A stretch of 64,000 nucleotides of DNA from Azorhizobium oxalatiphilum. GTDB taxonomy: Bacteria; Pseudomonadota; Alphaproteobacteria; Rhizobiales; Xanthobacteraceae. Shown piece after piece: positions 25,382 through 33,314 of the stretch. Position numbers and translations under genes: made by a program. The stretch lies in NCBI RefSeq assembly GCF_014635325.1, contig NZ_BMCT01000002.1, positions 248,001 through 312,000 on the forward strand, in the 5' to 3' direction. The notes under the pieces were generated by a model, which was not told the DNA's origin, searched no databases, and saw only the letters and a program-made list of their open reading frames with translations. The first letter of the stretch is position 1. Each line of letters opens with the position of its first letter.

Positions 25382-27544
25382 ATGGACAACGTGACCTTCT
25401 CGCAAATTCGATTGGGCAAAGGCGACGCCTTGGTCATCGACGACGTGCTTTACACCGTTCTATGCCGAGACCATCTCGGGATGACCTTGCAGAGCACGGG
25501 CGCGCGGCGGATCACGACAACCAAGACACATGAAGATCTGGGAACCCTGTATTTCGAGGGTAAGAACCGCCTGAGGATCATCCGTGGGGACATCGCCAGC
25601 CTGCCACCTGAGTTGCAGGAGAACATCGCGAAATCGCTCGACGCTTTCTCACCGCAGGATAGCAGGGAAGCCTTGAGGCGTCTGGAGTATTGCCGGGCAA
25701 TGGAGCGCTTTCACGCCCGGGGCGTGGTGAGCAAAACCAAAGCCGGATACCGCCATATCGCCAAGCTTGTCGCCCGCCTGCGCCGCTCGCGCACCATTCG
25801 CGTGGATGGGGTTCGCCACGACAAGGTGCCGCTCGAATATGTCGGCTGGTCGACGCTGCGAGACTGGTACTGGCGGTACAGCCGGGGGAAATGCCCGCAG
25901 GTCCTGGTTCCCGAAAACGCGAAGAAGGGCAAGGCGCCGGAGTCCCTCGATCCCGAGGTCGAGATGGTGGTCGCCAAGTGGATCACCGAGCGATACCTGA
26001 CGCTTGAAAGGCCCGACCTGACGGTCATCTACGATCTCATAGTCGGCGACCTCGAGGGAGGCAGCATCGGTCGGATCGATCCGCCATCCATTCCGTCGAT
26101 CGACACCGTCCGCCGTTGGGTCCGTCGGAATGTCAGCGAGTACGAGGAGATCTATTACCGTAAGGGGCGGGAGGAGGCAGAGCGCAAATTCCGCCACATA
26201 CGCAGGGCGCCGCAGTCCCAAATCCCCCTCGAGGTCGTCGAGATCGACCACACATGGGTGGATCTGCTCCTTGTCGATGACGATGGGGCGCCCCTCATAA
26301 ATAAGCACGGGAAGGTGCAGAAGCGCGTCTTCCGCGTCTGGATCACCACGGCGATCTGCACCGCAACGCGCATGGTGCTAGGCTGGCACATTTCCCGGGA
26401 CGCCCCTTCGTGGGTGTCGGTGATGTCATGCCTCAGGATGTCGATCCTGCCGAAAGACATGACGGAGTACGGCTGCGATACCCCTCACCCAGCCTTTGGC
26501 GTGCCTACACGCCTCCGACTGGACAACGGGATGGAGTTCCACAGCAACTCGCTGAAGGCCGCAGCGGCCGAACTCGGCATGGAATTATGCTGGCTCCCTC
26601 GCAAGAAGGCGAACCTGAAGGGCACGGTCGAACGCCTGATCGGAACCCTCAATCGGGATTTCCTAGCGTTCATGGGCGGGCGCACCTTCCGGGATAAACG
26701 GGAGAAGGGCGATTATCCGAGCGAAAAGCGCGCGGTGTACACCCTGGCCGAGATCCAGAGGCTGTTCGGCTACTGGGTTGGGGACATCCAGCACAACAGG
26801 CCCCGGAAGGGCATCGACGCCCGAACCCCTCTCCAGCGCTGGGAAGACCTCGCTGGTGCCGGAGTGAACCTCCCCCCCACGTCGGAACAGCTGCACGCGA
26901 TCCTGGCGCTGACCGTCAATCGGACGGTGAACGGTGAGGGCGTGACGCTTCTCGGCCTCAAGTACCAGAGCCATGAGATGCAGGCGATGCATCGTCGGAA
27001 AGGCCACCTGGGCAAGAAGTACATGGTCAAGGTCGATCCGCTCGACATTGGGGCCATGCTGATCATGGACGAGGAGAAAGGTCGATGGCTGCCGGTCCCG
27101 GCCGTCAATCCCGAGTTGGCCGAAGGCATTTCGCTCATCGAATGGCGGGCAACCGTCGAGCTCGCCCGGAAACGGACGGCCGCCCGGAACCGTATTCCGC
27201 TTCAGACCTTGCGTCAGGCGCGACTAGCCCTTGCCGAGGAAGCGCGGCGGAAAGGCACGAAGCCGATCCGGATGAAGTCGGCCGACTTGCATTGGTTCGA
27301 GACCAATGTGGATGACCCCATGTGGGACCTGGCGGCAAACCCGGGCACGGGCACGGAAGAGCGCGAGCGCGACGAGCATCGCCGGCGCCGCGGGCGGAAG
27401 GGCAGGGAAGCCGATCCAGACGCCCTACACTCCCCGCGCCGCGTAGGCGCCCTCCCCGCCCCGGCACCTGCCATTCTGAGCCAATGCGACCTCCACGATC
27501 ATGGCGAAGAGGTCGCGGGCGAGCTGATTGCGATCATCGACTAG
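25382..27544 (+). CDS. DDE transposase, TnsB/TniA-like (Mu-type integrase core)
   Basis: A 720-residue transposase. An N-terminal DNA-binding region is followed by an rve integrase core with Asp289 (EVVEIDHTWVDLL), Asp381 (RLRLDNGMEF) and Glu417 (KGTVERLIGT). The D-to-E spacing is exactly 35 residues. A Mu-transposase C-terminal beta domain (GLKYQSHEMQ) and a charged tail follow. It would bind the end repeats and join 3' ends to target DNA. Start: ATG 25382 lacks a good ribosome site, and GTG 25358 overlaps the stop of the preceding gene (GTGA), so coupled initiation there is possible. The last codon overlaps the ribosome site of the next gene. Confidence 0.9.
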   Translation: MDNVTFSQIRLGKGDALVIDDVLYTVLCRDHLGMTLQSTGARRITTTKTHEDLGTLYFEGKNRLRIIRGDIASLPPELQENIAKSLDAFSPQDSREALRRLEYCRAMERFHARGVVSKTKAGYRHIAKLVARLRRSRTIRVDGVRHDKVPLEYVGWSTLRDWYWRYSRGKCPQVLVPENAKKGKAPESLDPEVEMVVAKWITERYLTLERPDLTVIYDLIVGDLEGGSIGRIDPPSIPSIDTVRRWVRRNVSEYEEIYYRKGREEAERKFRHIRRAPQSQIPLEVVEIDHTWVDLLLVDDDGAPLINKHGKVQKRVFRVWITTAICTATRMVLGWHISRDAPSWVSVMSCLRMSILPKDMTEYGCDTPHPAFGVPTRLRLDNGMEFHSNSLKAAAAELGMELCWLPRKKANLKGTVERLIGTLNRDFLAFMGGRTFRDKREKGDYPSEKRAVYTLAEIQRLFGYWVGDIQHNRPRKGIDARTPLQRWEDLAGAGVNLPPTSEQLHAILALTVNRTVNGEGVTLLGLKYQSHEMQAMHRRKGHLGKKYMVKVDPLDIGAMLIMDEEKGRWLPVPAVNPELAEGISLIEWRATVELARKRTAARNRIPLQTLRQARLALAEEARRKGTKPIRMKSADLHWFETNVDDPMWDLAANPGTGTEERERDEHRRRRGRKGREADPDALHSPRRVGALPAPAPAILSQCDLHDHGEEVAGELIAIID

Positions 27545-27553
27545 GAGGCGACT

Positions 27554-28657
27554 GTGGAACTCGACATTGCGAAACTGCGGGATGCGCTGAAATCGACCGA
27601 GGCCCGCTCTCGTTTTGAGGGAGCCATTGCAGACGCGCTTCGACCCGATGAGGAAACTCGCTCCATCGCTGTGCTGAAGGAACGTATCGAACGCATACAC
27701 GTGCCCGATGGCACGGCGAAGCGAGTTGGACAGACCTTCGACCGAATGGTCACGCGGGCCCTGAAAAAGACCGGGGAGGCGCAATGCAACGTCCTCGCCG
27801 CCCCGACTGGCGCAGGGAAATCCCACATGATGGACAGGCTTCCGAAGGACCCTCGGCTTGCGCCATCCCACGACATGTTCGGCCCCATCCAGCCACTCGT
27901 GTATGTCCGCGCTCCCTCCCCTTGCAATCTCCAGACCCTTGGACGCGTCCTCTACAAAAGGCTGACGGACGCAGAGATTGCGCCGTCGACGAAGGAAGGA
28001 GAGGTCTGGCAGCGCCTGCGCTACCAGATGTACGGGCAGCGGACGGTCATCGTGGCCATCGACGAGTTCCACAATGTCTTGGTGACCCCAAAAATGGAGG
28101 TCCGCCAGGCGGTCGTGAACACGATAAAATCCCTGCTTCAGCCGACGCCGGAATGCGGCATCCCACACCTGCTCAGGCCATATCCAATCCAAGTCGTTCT
28201 GGCAGGCGTCCCTCTCGTCCAGCAGGCCGTCAAGATCAACGGGGAACTCGATCGCAGAGCCAAGAAGATCACCATTCGCCAGCTGTCCTCAACGAAAGAG
28301 GGCCTTCGGGAAATGGGGGCGTTTCTCAAGGCCGTGGACAATGTCCTTGGATTCCCTCGTTCGTCCGACCTGGCTGAGCCTGAGATGGTCCGGCGCTTCA
28401 TGGCCGCCACGGGTGGGTTCCAAGGGCGCGCCATGCATCTCGTGAAGGAAGCCGCCTTCGCAGCGTTGGACGATCGCGCTCCCAGGATCGATCGCGAGGA
28501 TCATCTGGCTGTTGTGCTCGAAGAGATCACGACCGTTGACCCGGCCGGAAACCCCTTCCTGGTCGCGGATGCCAGCAAGGTCCGGGGCATCCGGGGTGAG
28601 GATTGGGGTGAGATCACCCGCCTGCGGGGGATTCGTGAAGGCACCTGCGATGAGTGA
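27554..28657 (+). CDS. AAA+ transposition regulator, TnsC/TniB-like
   Basis: A 367-residue ATPase of the TniB/TnsC family. Walker A is APTGAGKS at residues 83-90 and Walker B is VIVAIDE at 165-171, followed by FHN, typical of TniB. A sensor-type stretch (IQVVLAGVP) and an Arg-rich region follow. It would bridge the TniQ target complex and the TnsB-bound ends through ATP-dependent filament formation on DNA. The GTG start at 27554 has AGGAGG five bases upstream, overlapping the tnsB stop codon. It overlaps the tniQ start by eight bases. Confidence 0.92.
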   Translation: MELDIAKLRDALKSTEARSRFEGAIADALRPDEETRSIAVLKERIERIHVPDGTAKRVGQTFDRMVTRALKKTGEAQCNVLAAPTGAGKSHMMDRLPKDPRLAPSHDMFGPIQPLVYVRAPSPCNLQTLGRVLYKRLTDAEIAPSTKEGEVWQRLRYQMYGQRTVIVAIDEFHNVLVTPKMEVRQAVVNTIKSLLQPTPECGIPHLLRPYPIQVVLAGVPLVQQAVKINGELDRRAKKITIRQLSSTKEGLREMGAFLKAVDNVLGFPRSSDLAEPEMVRRFMAATGGFQGRAMHLVKEAAFAALDDRAPRIDREDHLAVVLEEITTVDPAGNPFLVADASKVRGIRGEDWGEITRLRGIREGTCDE

Positions 28658-29633
28658 CAGCTTCTTTGAGGGTATGCCGCTGCGACCACCCGTCGATCCC
28701 CAGGAATCCGCGCGCGATTATATGTTGCGCGCCTGTCTGCTGAACGGATGGACGTGGAAATCACCGCGAAAGTGGGCCGTGGGGTCGCCGATCGTCCGCG
28801 ACGAGGAGTCCCTTCGGCGGATACTGGAGCCACTTGGGCCATCCGACGTCGACAGTCTCATCCGGGCGACGCCGATCCAGTCCGACCGCGCAGACCAACT
28901 ATGTCAGCCCAACGCTGTGACGCTCCCTCCATGGTCGGTGTGGAGCCGACGATGGTGCCCCGCTTGCTGGCGTGCCGACCTCGCGGCTCCGACTGGCGGT
29001 CGCGCACCGCTTTGGAACCTCAAAAACCGCTTTTGGTGGAGCATCGATGCGATCCATACATGCCCATTCCACAACACGAAACTCAACTGCCGCTGCCCTC
29101 ACTGCGCGGTCGTTGTTTCCTGGAAATGCCCGAGCATGATCACCTGCTCCGGCGGCCATGATCTCCTCGATGCTGAGCCTGAGCCGGTTTGCGAGCAGCA
29201 TGTCCTCGCTGATCGCTATCTATTGGGTCGTCTGGGCGTAATCGAGCCGCTGGCGCTGCCGATCCTCGACGAGGTCAACTTCGAGGCCGCAGCTGTGACA
29301 CTGAACAAGCTCGGTACCTCTGTCATCCTCGGGCCTACTTACCTTTATGGGGCCGGGGACCGCACTGCCGAGTGCATGTCCGAGGGAGTTCGGCTGCTGT
29401 CCGATTGGCCCAGGCGGTTCGAGAGCTACATCGCGGAGATCGTCGGAGCCGAGGATGCGAAGCACCGATGGGCGCGGGATGTCCTATGCAACGTCTTCCA
29501 CTTCGTCCTCTCGGCACCAGACCGCGATCTCGGTGAAAAGATGGAGCGCGTCATGTTCCAGGAGATCTTCAGGCATCCCGTCAATGTCGAGCGGGCGTAT
29601 GAGATTAAGTGGGATGGCGGTCGAACCCGCTAA
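28650..29633 (+). CDS. tniQ: TniQ family target-selection protein
   Basis: A 327-residue TniQ. The N-terminal domain begins LRPPVDPQESARDYMLRAC. Zinc-binding pairs follow: Cys103-x2-Cys106 (WCPAC), Cys138-x2-His141 (CPFH), Cys149-x2-Cys152 (CPHC) and Cys166 with His170. The protein is of the shorter TniQ class rather than full-length TnsD and lacks a long C-terminal DNA-recognition domain. It probably loads TnsC on target DNA. The ATG at 28650 overlaps the end of tnsC, so the tns genes are translationally coupled. Confidence 0.88.
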   Translation: MSDSFFEGMPLRPPVDPQESARDYMLRACLLNGWTWKSPRKWAVGSPIVRDEESLRRILEPLGPSDVDSLIRATPIQSDRADQLCQPNAVTLPPWSVWSRRWCPACWRADLAAPTGGRAPLWNLKNRFWWSIDAIHTCPFHNTKLNCRCPHCAVVVSWKCPSMITCSGGHDLLDAEPEPVCEQHVLADRYLLGRLGVIEPLALPILDEVNFEAAAVTLNKLGTSVILGPTYLYGAGDRTAECMSEGVRLLSDWPRRFESYIAEIVGAEDAKHRWARDVLCNVFHFVLSAPDRDLGEKMERVMFQEIFRHPVNVERAYEIKWDGGRTR

Positions 29634-29710
29634 CATTAAACGTGCTGACTCTACGACAATTAGGTGAGACACTTTTTTGGCGCCCCACCCGATTAAGCCG
29701 TCCAACGAAT

Positions 29711-30034
29711 TCAGGTCGTCGCTTTCGATGTCTGATTTCGCTCCGCATTTATGATCCTGAGCACGTATGAGGCAAGGGTACTCACTTTACCTTCGAATCC
29801 AAATTTAATTAGCTCTTTAGCGATGTCATTTGCGGAGCAACCGTTCGCTCTCATAGACTGAATCCCGTCAATGATTACAGGGTTCTTCATCCGCGTCGAA
29901 ATTGACCCCTCTTTGAAACGGCGCACTTTCGTTGGAACAAATATTTTTGAGTGAACCCTGAAAAAGTCCGGGTTAAATTGCTTTACGTTAGCATTCTCGC
30001 TCGCGTTCGCATTATGGCTTGATGTATCAGACAT
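29711..30034 (-). CDS. Small HTH-like cargo protein of unknown function
   Basis: A 107-residue protein encoded on the opposite strand to the transposition genes. The N-terminal 40 residues are Ser/Asn-rich and probably disordered. The C-terminal half (IIDGIQSMRANGCSANDIA, then KELIKFGFEGKVSTLASYVL) has the spacing and composition of a helix-turn-helix that reads as a putative DNA-binding module. I do not recognise a family. The ATG at 30034 has AAGGA about 11 bases upstream; the frame extends to a TTG at 30094. It faces away from the PLD-like gene across 411 bp, as a regulator of it might. Confidence 0.5.
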   Translation of the reverse strand: MSDTSSHNANASENANVKQFNPDFFRVHSKIFVPTKVRRFKEGSISTRMKNPVIIDGIQSMRANGCSANDIAKELIKFGFEGKVSTLASYVLRIINAERNQTSKATT

Positions 30035-30445
30035 ACGAATTTCGTTCCTTGCATCTGCGTTTGCGACGAAGATTCGCCTCTCGCATATGAACAATTAATC
30101 AAGTTTACTGTCGGCGCAAGCGTCGATGAATAATACAGGGTGCGAAATTGGATTTAACGTCATGAGCCGATGTATCCTACTCCCGCCCACATGATGAATT
30201 CATGCTGTACAATCGCTCGTTCGAAACTCTTTCGGGGCAAAGCGCTGGCGCCAAGCGGAAGCATCCAAACGTTGCGCTCACTCTTCCTCAAGCAAGCCGC
30301 TGTCGATGTCGTCGATCATGGTGCTGGGAGCGTAACGCACCATGACGGGAGCGGGAATTTGGCAGGTCACACCGAACTGTTGGGTCTTCATGGCCGATGG
30401 GAAGACAATTGGATATCGGCAACCCGGCCATAGGACTTCTTCTTC
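30035..30445. other. 411-bp divergent intergenic region in the transposon cargo
   Basis: The region lies between the small HTH-like gene and the PLD-like gene and should hold both promoters. Short open frames occur on both strands (for example 30278-30463 on the minus strand), but none has a ribosome site. Base composition shifts from AT-rich near 30100 to GC-richer near 30260, suggesting patchwork origin. Confidence 0.4.
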
Positions 30446-31210
30446 ATGCCAATTTCGCCCCAACCGCTATTCAACACTGAGTTTGTGTCCAAATTCGGCG
30501 TCGACCCAGGGCGCGAAAAGCCTCGAATCAATAATATTGAAAACACAGACGCTCGGATAGATGTGTATTTCAGGGACCTAAAGACAGAAATTATAAATCG
30601 AATAGAAAAATATCCTGTTGTTGCCGGATGTGTAGCATGGCTTACCGATTTTGATATCATTCGCGCAATGCGCGGAAAAAATGTTTCCATCATTATGCAA
30701 AAAGAAGATATGTTTCGCCCCGACATTGGTGGTGACTCGACCGGATTTAAAAAGAGATTGAGGAGGGCTTACAGCGAGGTTGGTGCTGGATTTTCGTATG
30801 CGCTGCTTCCGGAGACTTCAACACTTGGCTCTTTGTGGAAAGGATACGGGCATCATTCGGGATTTTACTCGGATCACGATTGTCGTGTCGATGATGATCG
30901 CTTCGATCCGTTTCGATGTGTAGGAAATTACAATAGAGACAAGTCGCCAGCCTTCGCGCGTATGCACAATAAATTTCTCGTCTTCTGCGAAGAAGAAATG
31001 GACTGTGACTACAAACCAGTTGAGGTGTGGACTGGAAGCTATAACATGAGTAAATCCGCATCTCTCAGCTTCGAGAATGGCTTATCTATAAGATCGACCG
31101 CTATAGCATCCGCATATCTCCACGAGTATGCGGACATAGCAGCGTTGTCCGAGCCATTGGATTGGAAGTACGAGTGGGTTGCGCCTGAATTTGGAATTGG
31201 CGTCAGCTGA
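30446..31210 (+). CDS. Phospholipase-D-like (single HKD) nuclease-type cargo protein
   Basis: A 254-residue protein with one C-terminal HKD-type half-site. MHNKFLVF places His174 and Lys176, followed by VWTGSYNMSKSASLSFENG with the GSxN motif at 197-200. The Asp expected five residues after Lys is Cys181. The N-terminal half has no second HKD, so the active unit would be a dimer, as in small PLD nucleases. No signal peptide or membrane helix is seen. Its codon use is AT-richer than that of the chromosome. Position as transposon cargo suggests a role in defence or DNA processing, but that is inference. AGGA lies nine bases before the ATG. Confidence 0.68.
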   Translation: MPISPQPLFNTEFVSKFGVDPGREKPRINNIENTDARIDVYFRDLKTEIINRIEKYPVVAGCVAWLTDFDIIRAMRGKNVSIIMQKEDMFRPDIGGDSTGFKKRLRRAYSEVGAGFSYALLPETSTLGSLWKGYGHHSGFYSDHDCRVDDDRFDPFRCVGNYNRDKSPAFARMHNKFLVFCEEEMDCDYKPVEVWTGSYNMSKSASLSFENGLSIRSTAIASAYLHEYADIAALSEPLDWKYEWVAPEFGIGVS

Positions 31211-31249
31211 CTTCAAGCTATTTGGGCTTTTTGCGCGCCACCGATCGCA

Positions 31250-31374
31250 GAGTCAGCCTTTTCGCTCAATCCCCATGCAGAGAGTCAGGCTTCTCCGCCA
31301 TTCGAGTCAGATATCAGGGGTGGGAAAAGTCCGATTTCAAGGGAAATCGAGTCAGGGTTCTCTGCTGCTCGACA
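31250..31374 (-). repeat. Right-end TnsB-type binding sites (four GAGTCA repeats plus one degenerate)
   Basis: GAGTCA occurs at 31250-31255, 31282-31287, 31304-31309 and 31349-31354, with a degenerate AAGTCC at 31327-31332. The intervals are 32, 22, 23 and 22 bp. Read inward, the second site is GGCGGAGAAGCCTGACTC, nearly identical to a left-end site. Opposite orientation to the left repeats and looser spacing fit the asymmetric ends of Tn7-like elements. Confidence 0.88.
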
Positions 31375-31379
31375 GCGGT
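31375..31379. repeat. Right target-site duplication GCGGT
   Basis: An exact copy of the GCGGT at 23864-23868, immediately after the ACA terminus of the transposon. Confidence 0.93.
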
Positions 31380-31489
31380 ATCCAGAGACGGCGCCTCCCG
31401 TTGCTTTCCAACGCCGACATGGTCCGGCTTGTGGCCTGCCCGTTCGCCGCGCTAAGGCCGATGATCGAGATCGAGCCCGGACCGGAACC

Positions 31490-32131
31490 ATGACCAAGCC
31501 AGCCTATGATCTCGTGATCTTCGATTTCGACGGGACACTGGCGGATACCTTCCCGTGGTTCTGCTCGGTCCTCAACGATACCGCGCGCCAGTTCGATTTC
31601 CGGCAGGTCGCCGCCGATGAAGTCGATGACCTCCGGCAATTGGGTGCACGGGAGATCATGGCGCGCCTTGGCGTTCCCGTATGGAAGGTTCCGGCCATAG
31701 CCCTCCACATGCGCAGACTGGCGGCCGCCAGCAGCCATGCCTTGTTTCCGGACGTCGAGGACACGCTGCAGAGCCTGCGGATGCACGGCACCCGATTGGC
31801 CGTCGTCAGCTCCAATTCCGAGGACACCGTGCGACGGACGCTGGGCTCAGCAGGCAGCCATATCGACGCCTTCTCATGTGGCGCGTCCCTGTGGGGCAAG
31901 GCTGCGAAGTTGCGCGCCATGGCAAGACAGCTTGCGCCGGCCACGGCCCGCACGATCGCCATTGGTGATGAGGTGCGGGACATTGAAGCGGCACGGACTG
32001 CCGGTATTGCGTCAGGCGCCGTGTCGTTCGGCTACAATGCGCCGGCAGCGCTCCTGGCGCTGAATCCGGACAGGATCTTCATCGATTTCCGGGACATCCA
32101 GGAGCAGCTTCTGGGCCTGAGCGGAAGCTAG
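31490..32131 (+). CDS. HAD-superfamily hydrolase, phosphoglycolate phosphatase-like
   Basis: A 213-residue HAD enzyme with all four motifs: I FDFDGTLADT (nucleophile and acid Asp), II LAVVSSN (Ser/Thr), III Lys in GKAAKLRAM and IV IGDEVRDIEAA (Asp pair). The helical cap between motifs I and II places it in subfamily I, near Gph-type phosphatases. The natural substrate cannot be told from sequence. The transposon right end lies only 116 bp upstream, so its original promoter may have been separated from upstream sequence. It is convergent with the metallo-hydrolase gene. Confidence 0.85.
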   Translation: MTKPAYDLVIFDFDGTLADTFPWFCSVLNDTARQFDFRQVAADEVDDLRQLGAREIMARLGVPVWKVPAIALHMRRLAAASSHALFPDVEDTLQSLRMHGTRLAVVSSNSEDTVRRTLGSAGSHIDAFSCGASLWGKAAKLRAMARQLAPATARTIAIGDEVRDIEAARTAGIASGAVSFGYNAPAALLALNPDRIFIDFRDIQEQLLGLSGS

Positions 32132-32207
32132 CCGCGCGACCCAATACAGGGCAGGGCTCGGCGCCTCCCCGCCCCTGCCCGCAGCCATCGCCGCCTTCAT
32201 CACGTCC

Positions 32208-32253
32208 GCGCATTGCATCGCTGCAAAAATGTATAAAAAGCAATGCGATGCGC
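32208..32253. terminator. Imperfect inverted repeat between convergent genes
   Basis: GCGCATTGCATCGC (32208-32221) can pair with GCAATGCGATGCGC (32240-32253) at 12 of 14 positions across an A-rich 18-base loop. It lies between the HAD gene (plus) and the metallo-hydrolase gene (minus), where a two-way terminator would be expected. There is no clear T tract. Confidence 0.4.
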
Positions 32254-32282
32254 AAAGATTTAAAGGCGCCGACGAAGGCGCT

Positions 32283-33077
32283 TCATGCCTCGAAAGTCAT
32301 ACCGTCATAGGCCGGCACGATCCCGTCGGGCAGACGCTCCGCCAGCGTTCGGTAATCCAGATCGGTGTGCAGGTTGGTGAGGATGGCGCGGGCAGGGCGC
32401 AGGCGGTCGATATGGTCCAGCGCCTCTGACAGACTGAAATGACTTGGGTGCGGCGTCTCACGCAAAGCATCAAGAATCCAGACATCCAGATTCTCGATAT
32501 GTGGCAATGAGTTGTCCGGAAATCCGTTCACATCGCTGGAATAAGCGACATTGCCGAATCTGAAGCCGAAGGCATCGATGTCGCCATGGTGCTGGCGGAA
32601 GGGCAGAGCGGTGATGTCGCCCCCTGCCCCGCTGATCGTGATCTCCCGGCCCTCATGGTACCGATGCTCGGTCAGGATCGGCGGGTAATTGCTGCCCGGC
32701 GGGGTCACGAAGCAATAGCCGAAACGCCGGTGCATGATCGCCGACGTCTCCTCGTCCATATAGGTGTCCATCCGCCGCCGGTTATGGATCACCAACGGGC
32801 GTACGTCGTCGATGCCATGGGTGTGGTCAGCATGCTCGTGGCTGATCAGCAGGGCATCGAGATTGGTGATGCCGGCGTCCAGCAACTGTTCGCGCAGGTC
32901 CGGCGAGGCATCCACCAGAACGGTGGTGGTGCCATTCGGTCCGAAACGACGGACCAGCAGGGAGCAGCGACGGCGGCGGTTGCGCGGTTCATTGGGATCG
33001 CAGGCACCCCAGCCCTGCCCCACGCGCGGCACCCCGCCCGAGGAGCCACAGCCCAGAATGGTGAATGTCAGGGTCAT
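32283..33077 (-). CDS. MBL-fold metallo-hydrolase (PhnP-like)
   Basis: A 264-residue metallo-beta-lactamase-fold protein. It begins MTLTFTILGCGSSGGVPR, the typical N-terminus of PhnP-like phosphodiesterases. The metal motif is HEHADHTHGIDD, further histidines occur in RQHHGDIDAFGF, and SSDVNGFP carries the bridging Asp. Family members hydrolyse cyclic phosphodiesters. Relatives often lie beside tatD and metG, but these are not here. The start at 33077 has AGGA seven bases upstream and is preferred to the upstream ATG at 33101. Confidence 0.87.
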   Translation of the reverse strand: MTLTFTILGCGSSGGVPRVGQGWGACDPNEPRNRRRRCSLLVRRFGPNGTTTVLVDASPDLREQLLDAGITNLDALLISHEHADHTHGIDDVRPLVIHNRRRMDTYMDEETSAIMHRRFGYCFVTPPGSNYPPILTEHRYHEGREITISGAGGDITALPFRQHHGDIDAFGFRFGNVAYSSDVNGFPDNSLPHIENLDVWILDALRETPHPSHFSLSEALDHIDRLRPARAILTNLHTDLDYRTLAERLPDGIVPAYDGMTFEA

Positions 33078-33314
33078 GGAATGTCCTGGCTGGACCGCCA
33101 ACCCGCGGCATAGCGAGGCTTACGCGCCTGCCTGAGATTCTCCAAGCCTCCCCGGCGCGGCTTTGGGGCCCGCTGCACCGTCCCTCGGCCCATTCATGAA
33201 ACGTGGCTGTAGCACGCAACCGCGCAGGCGCTCCCGGCGTTGTGCTCGCAATGGCGTGGCGTCCGCAATCCCTGCGAGCCGTCAGGCGCAGGATGTGACG
33301 GGGAGACGCCGGCC

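Larger units (their letters stand above)
23869..31374 (+). mobile_element. Tn7-like transposon, 7,506 bp, with TnsA-like, TnsB, TnsC, TniQ and two cargo genes
   Basis: The element runs from TGTCAGACGCGGAGAAG at the left to a right terminus whose inverse complement begins TGTCGAGCAGCAGAGAA. It is flanked by identical GCGGT duplications. Both ends carry inward-facing repeats built on the core CTGACTC. The four transposition genes are collinear, with start-stop overlaps or ribosome sites on the preceding stop. Cargo at the right is AT-richer than the chromosome (about 38% GC over 30541-30600, versus 60% over 21181-21240). The left, tnsA-side end has three sites at 22-bp intervals, similar to the Tn7 right end. 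No resolvase, Cas gene or CRISPR array is present. Pre-insertion, the site lay between the uronate epimerase gene and a HAD phosphatase gene. Confidence 0.95.

Noticed and set aside
29646-29651. An internal TGACTC matching the end-repeat core, just after tniQ
   Set aside because: The preceding bases do not match the extended site and no TGT terminus lies at the expected distance; a 6-bp match can occur by chance.
30278-30463. A 61-codon minus-strand frame with protein-like composition overlapping the start of the PLD-like gene
   Set aside because: It has no ribosome site, overlaps a better supported gene and is short; composition alone is not enough.
23869-31374. Possible CRISPR-associated transposon
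   Set aside because: The gene set (tnsB, tnsC, tniQ) invites the idea, but there is no Cas gene, no repeat-spacer array and no crRNA-like repeat near the right end.
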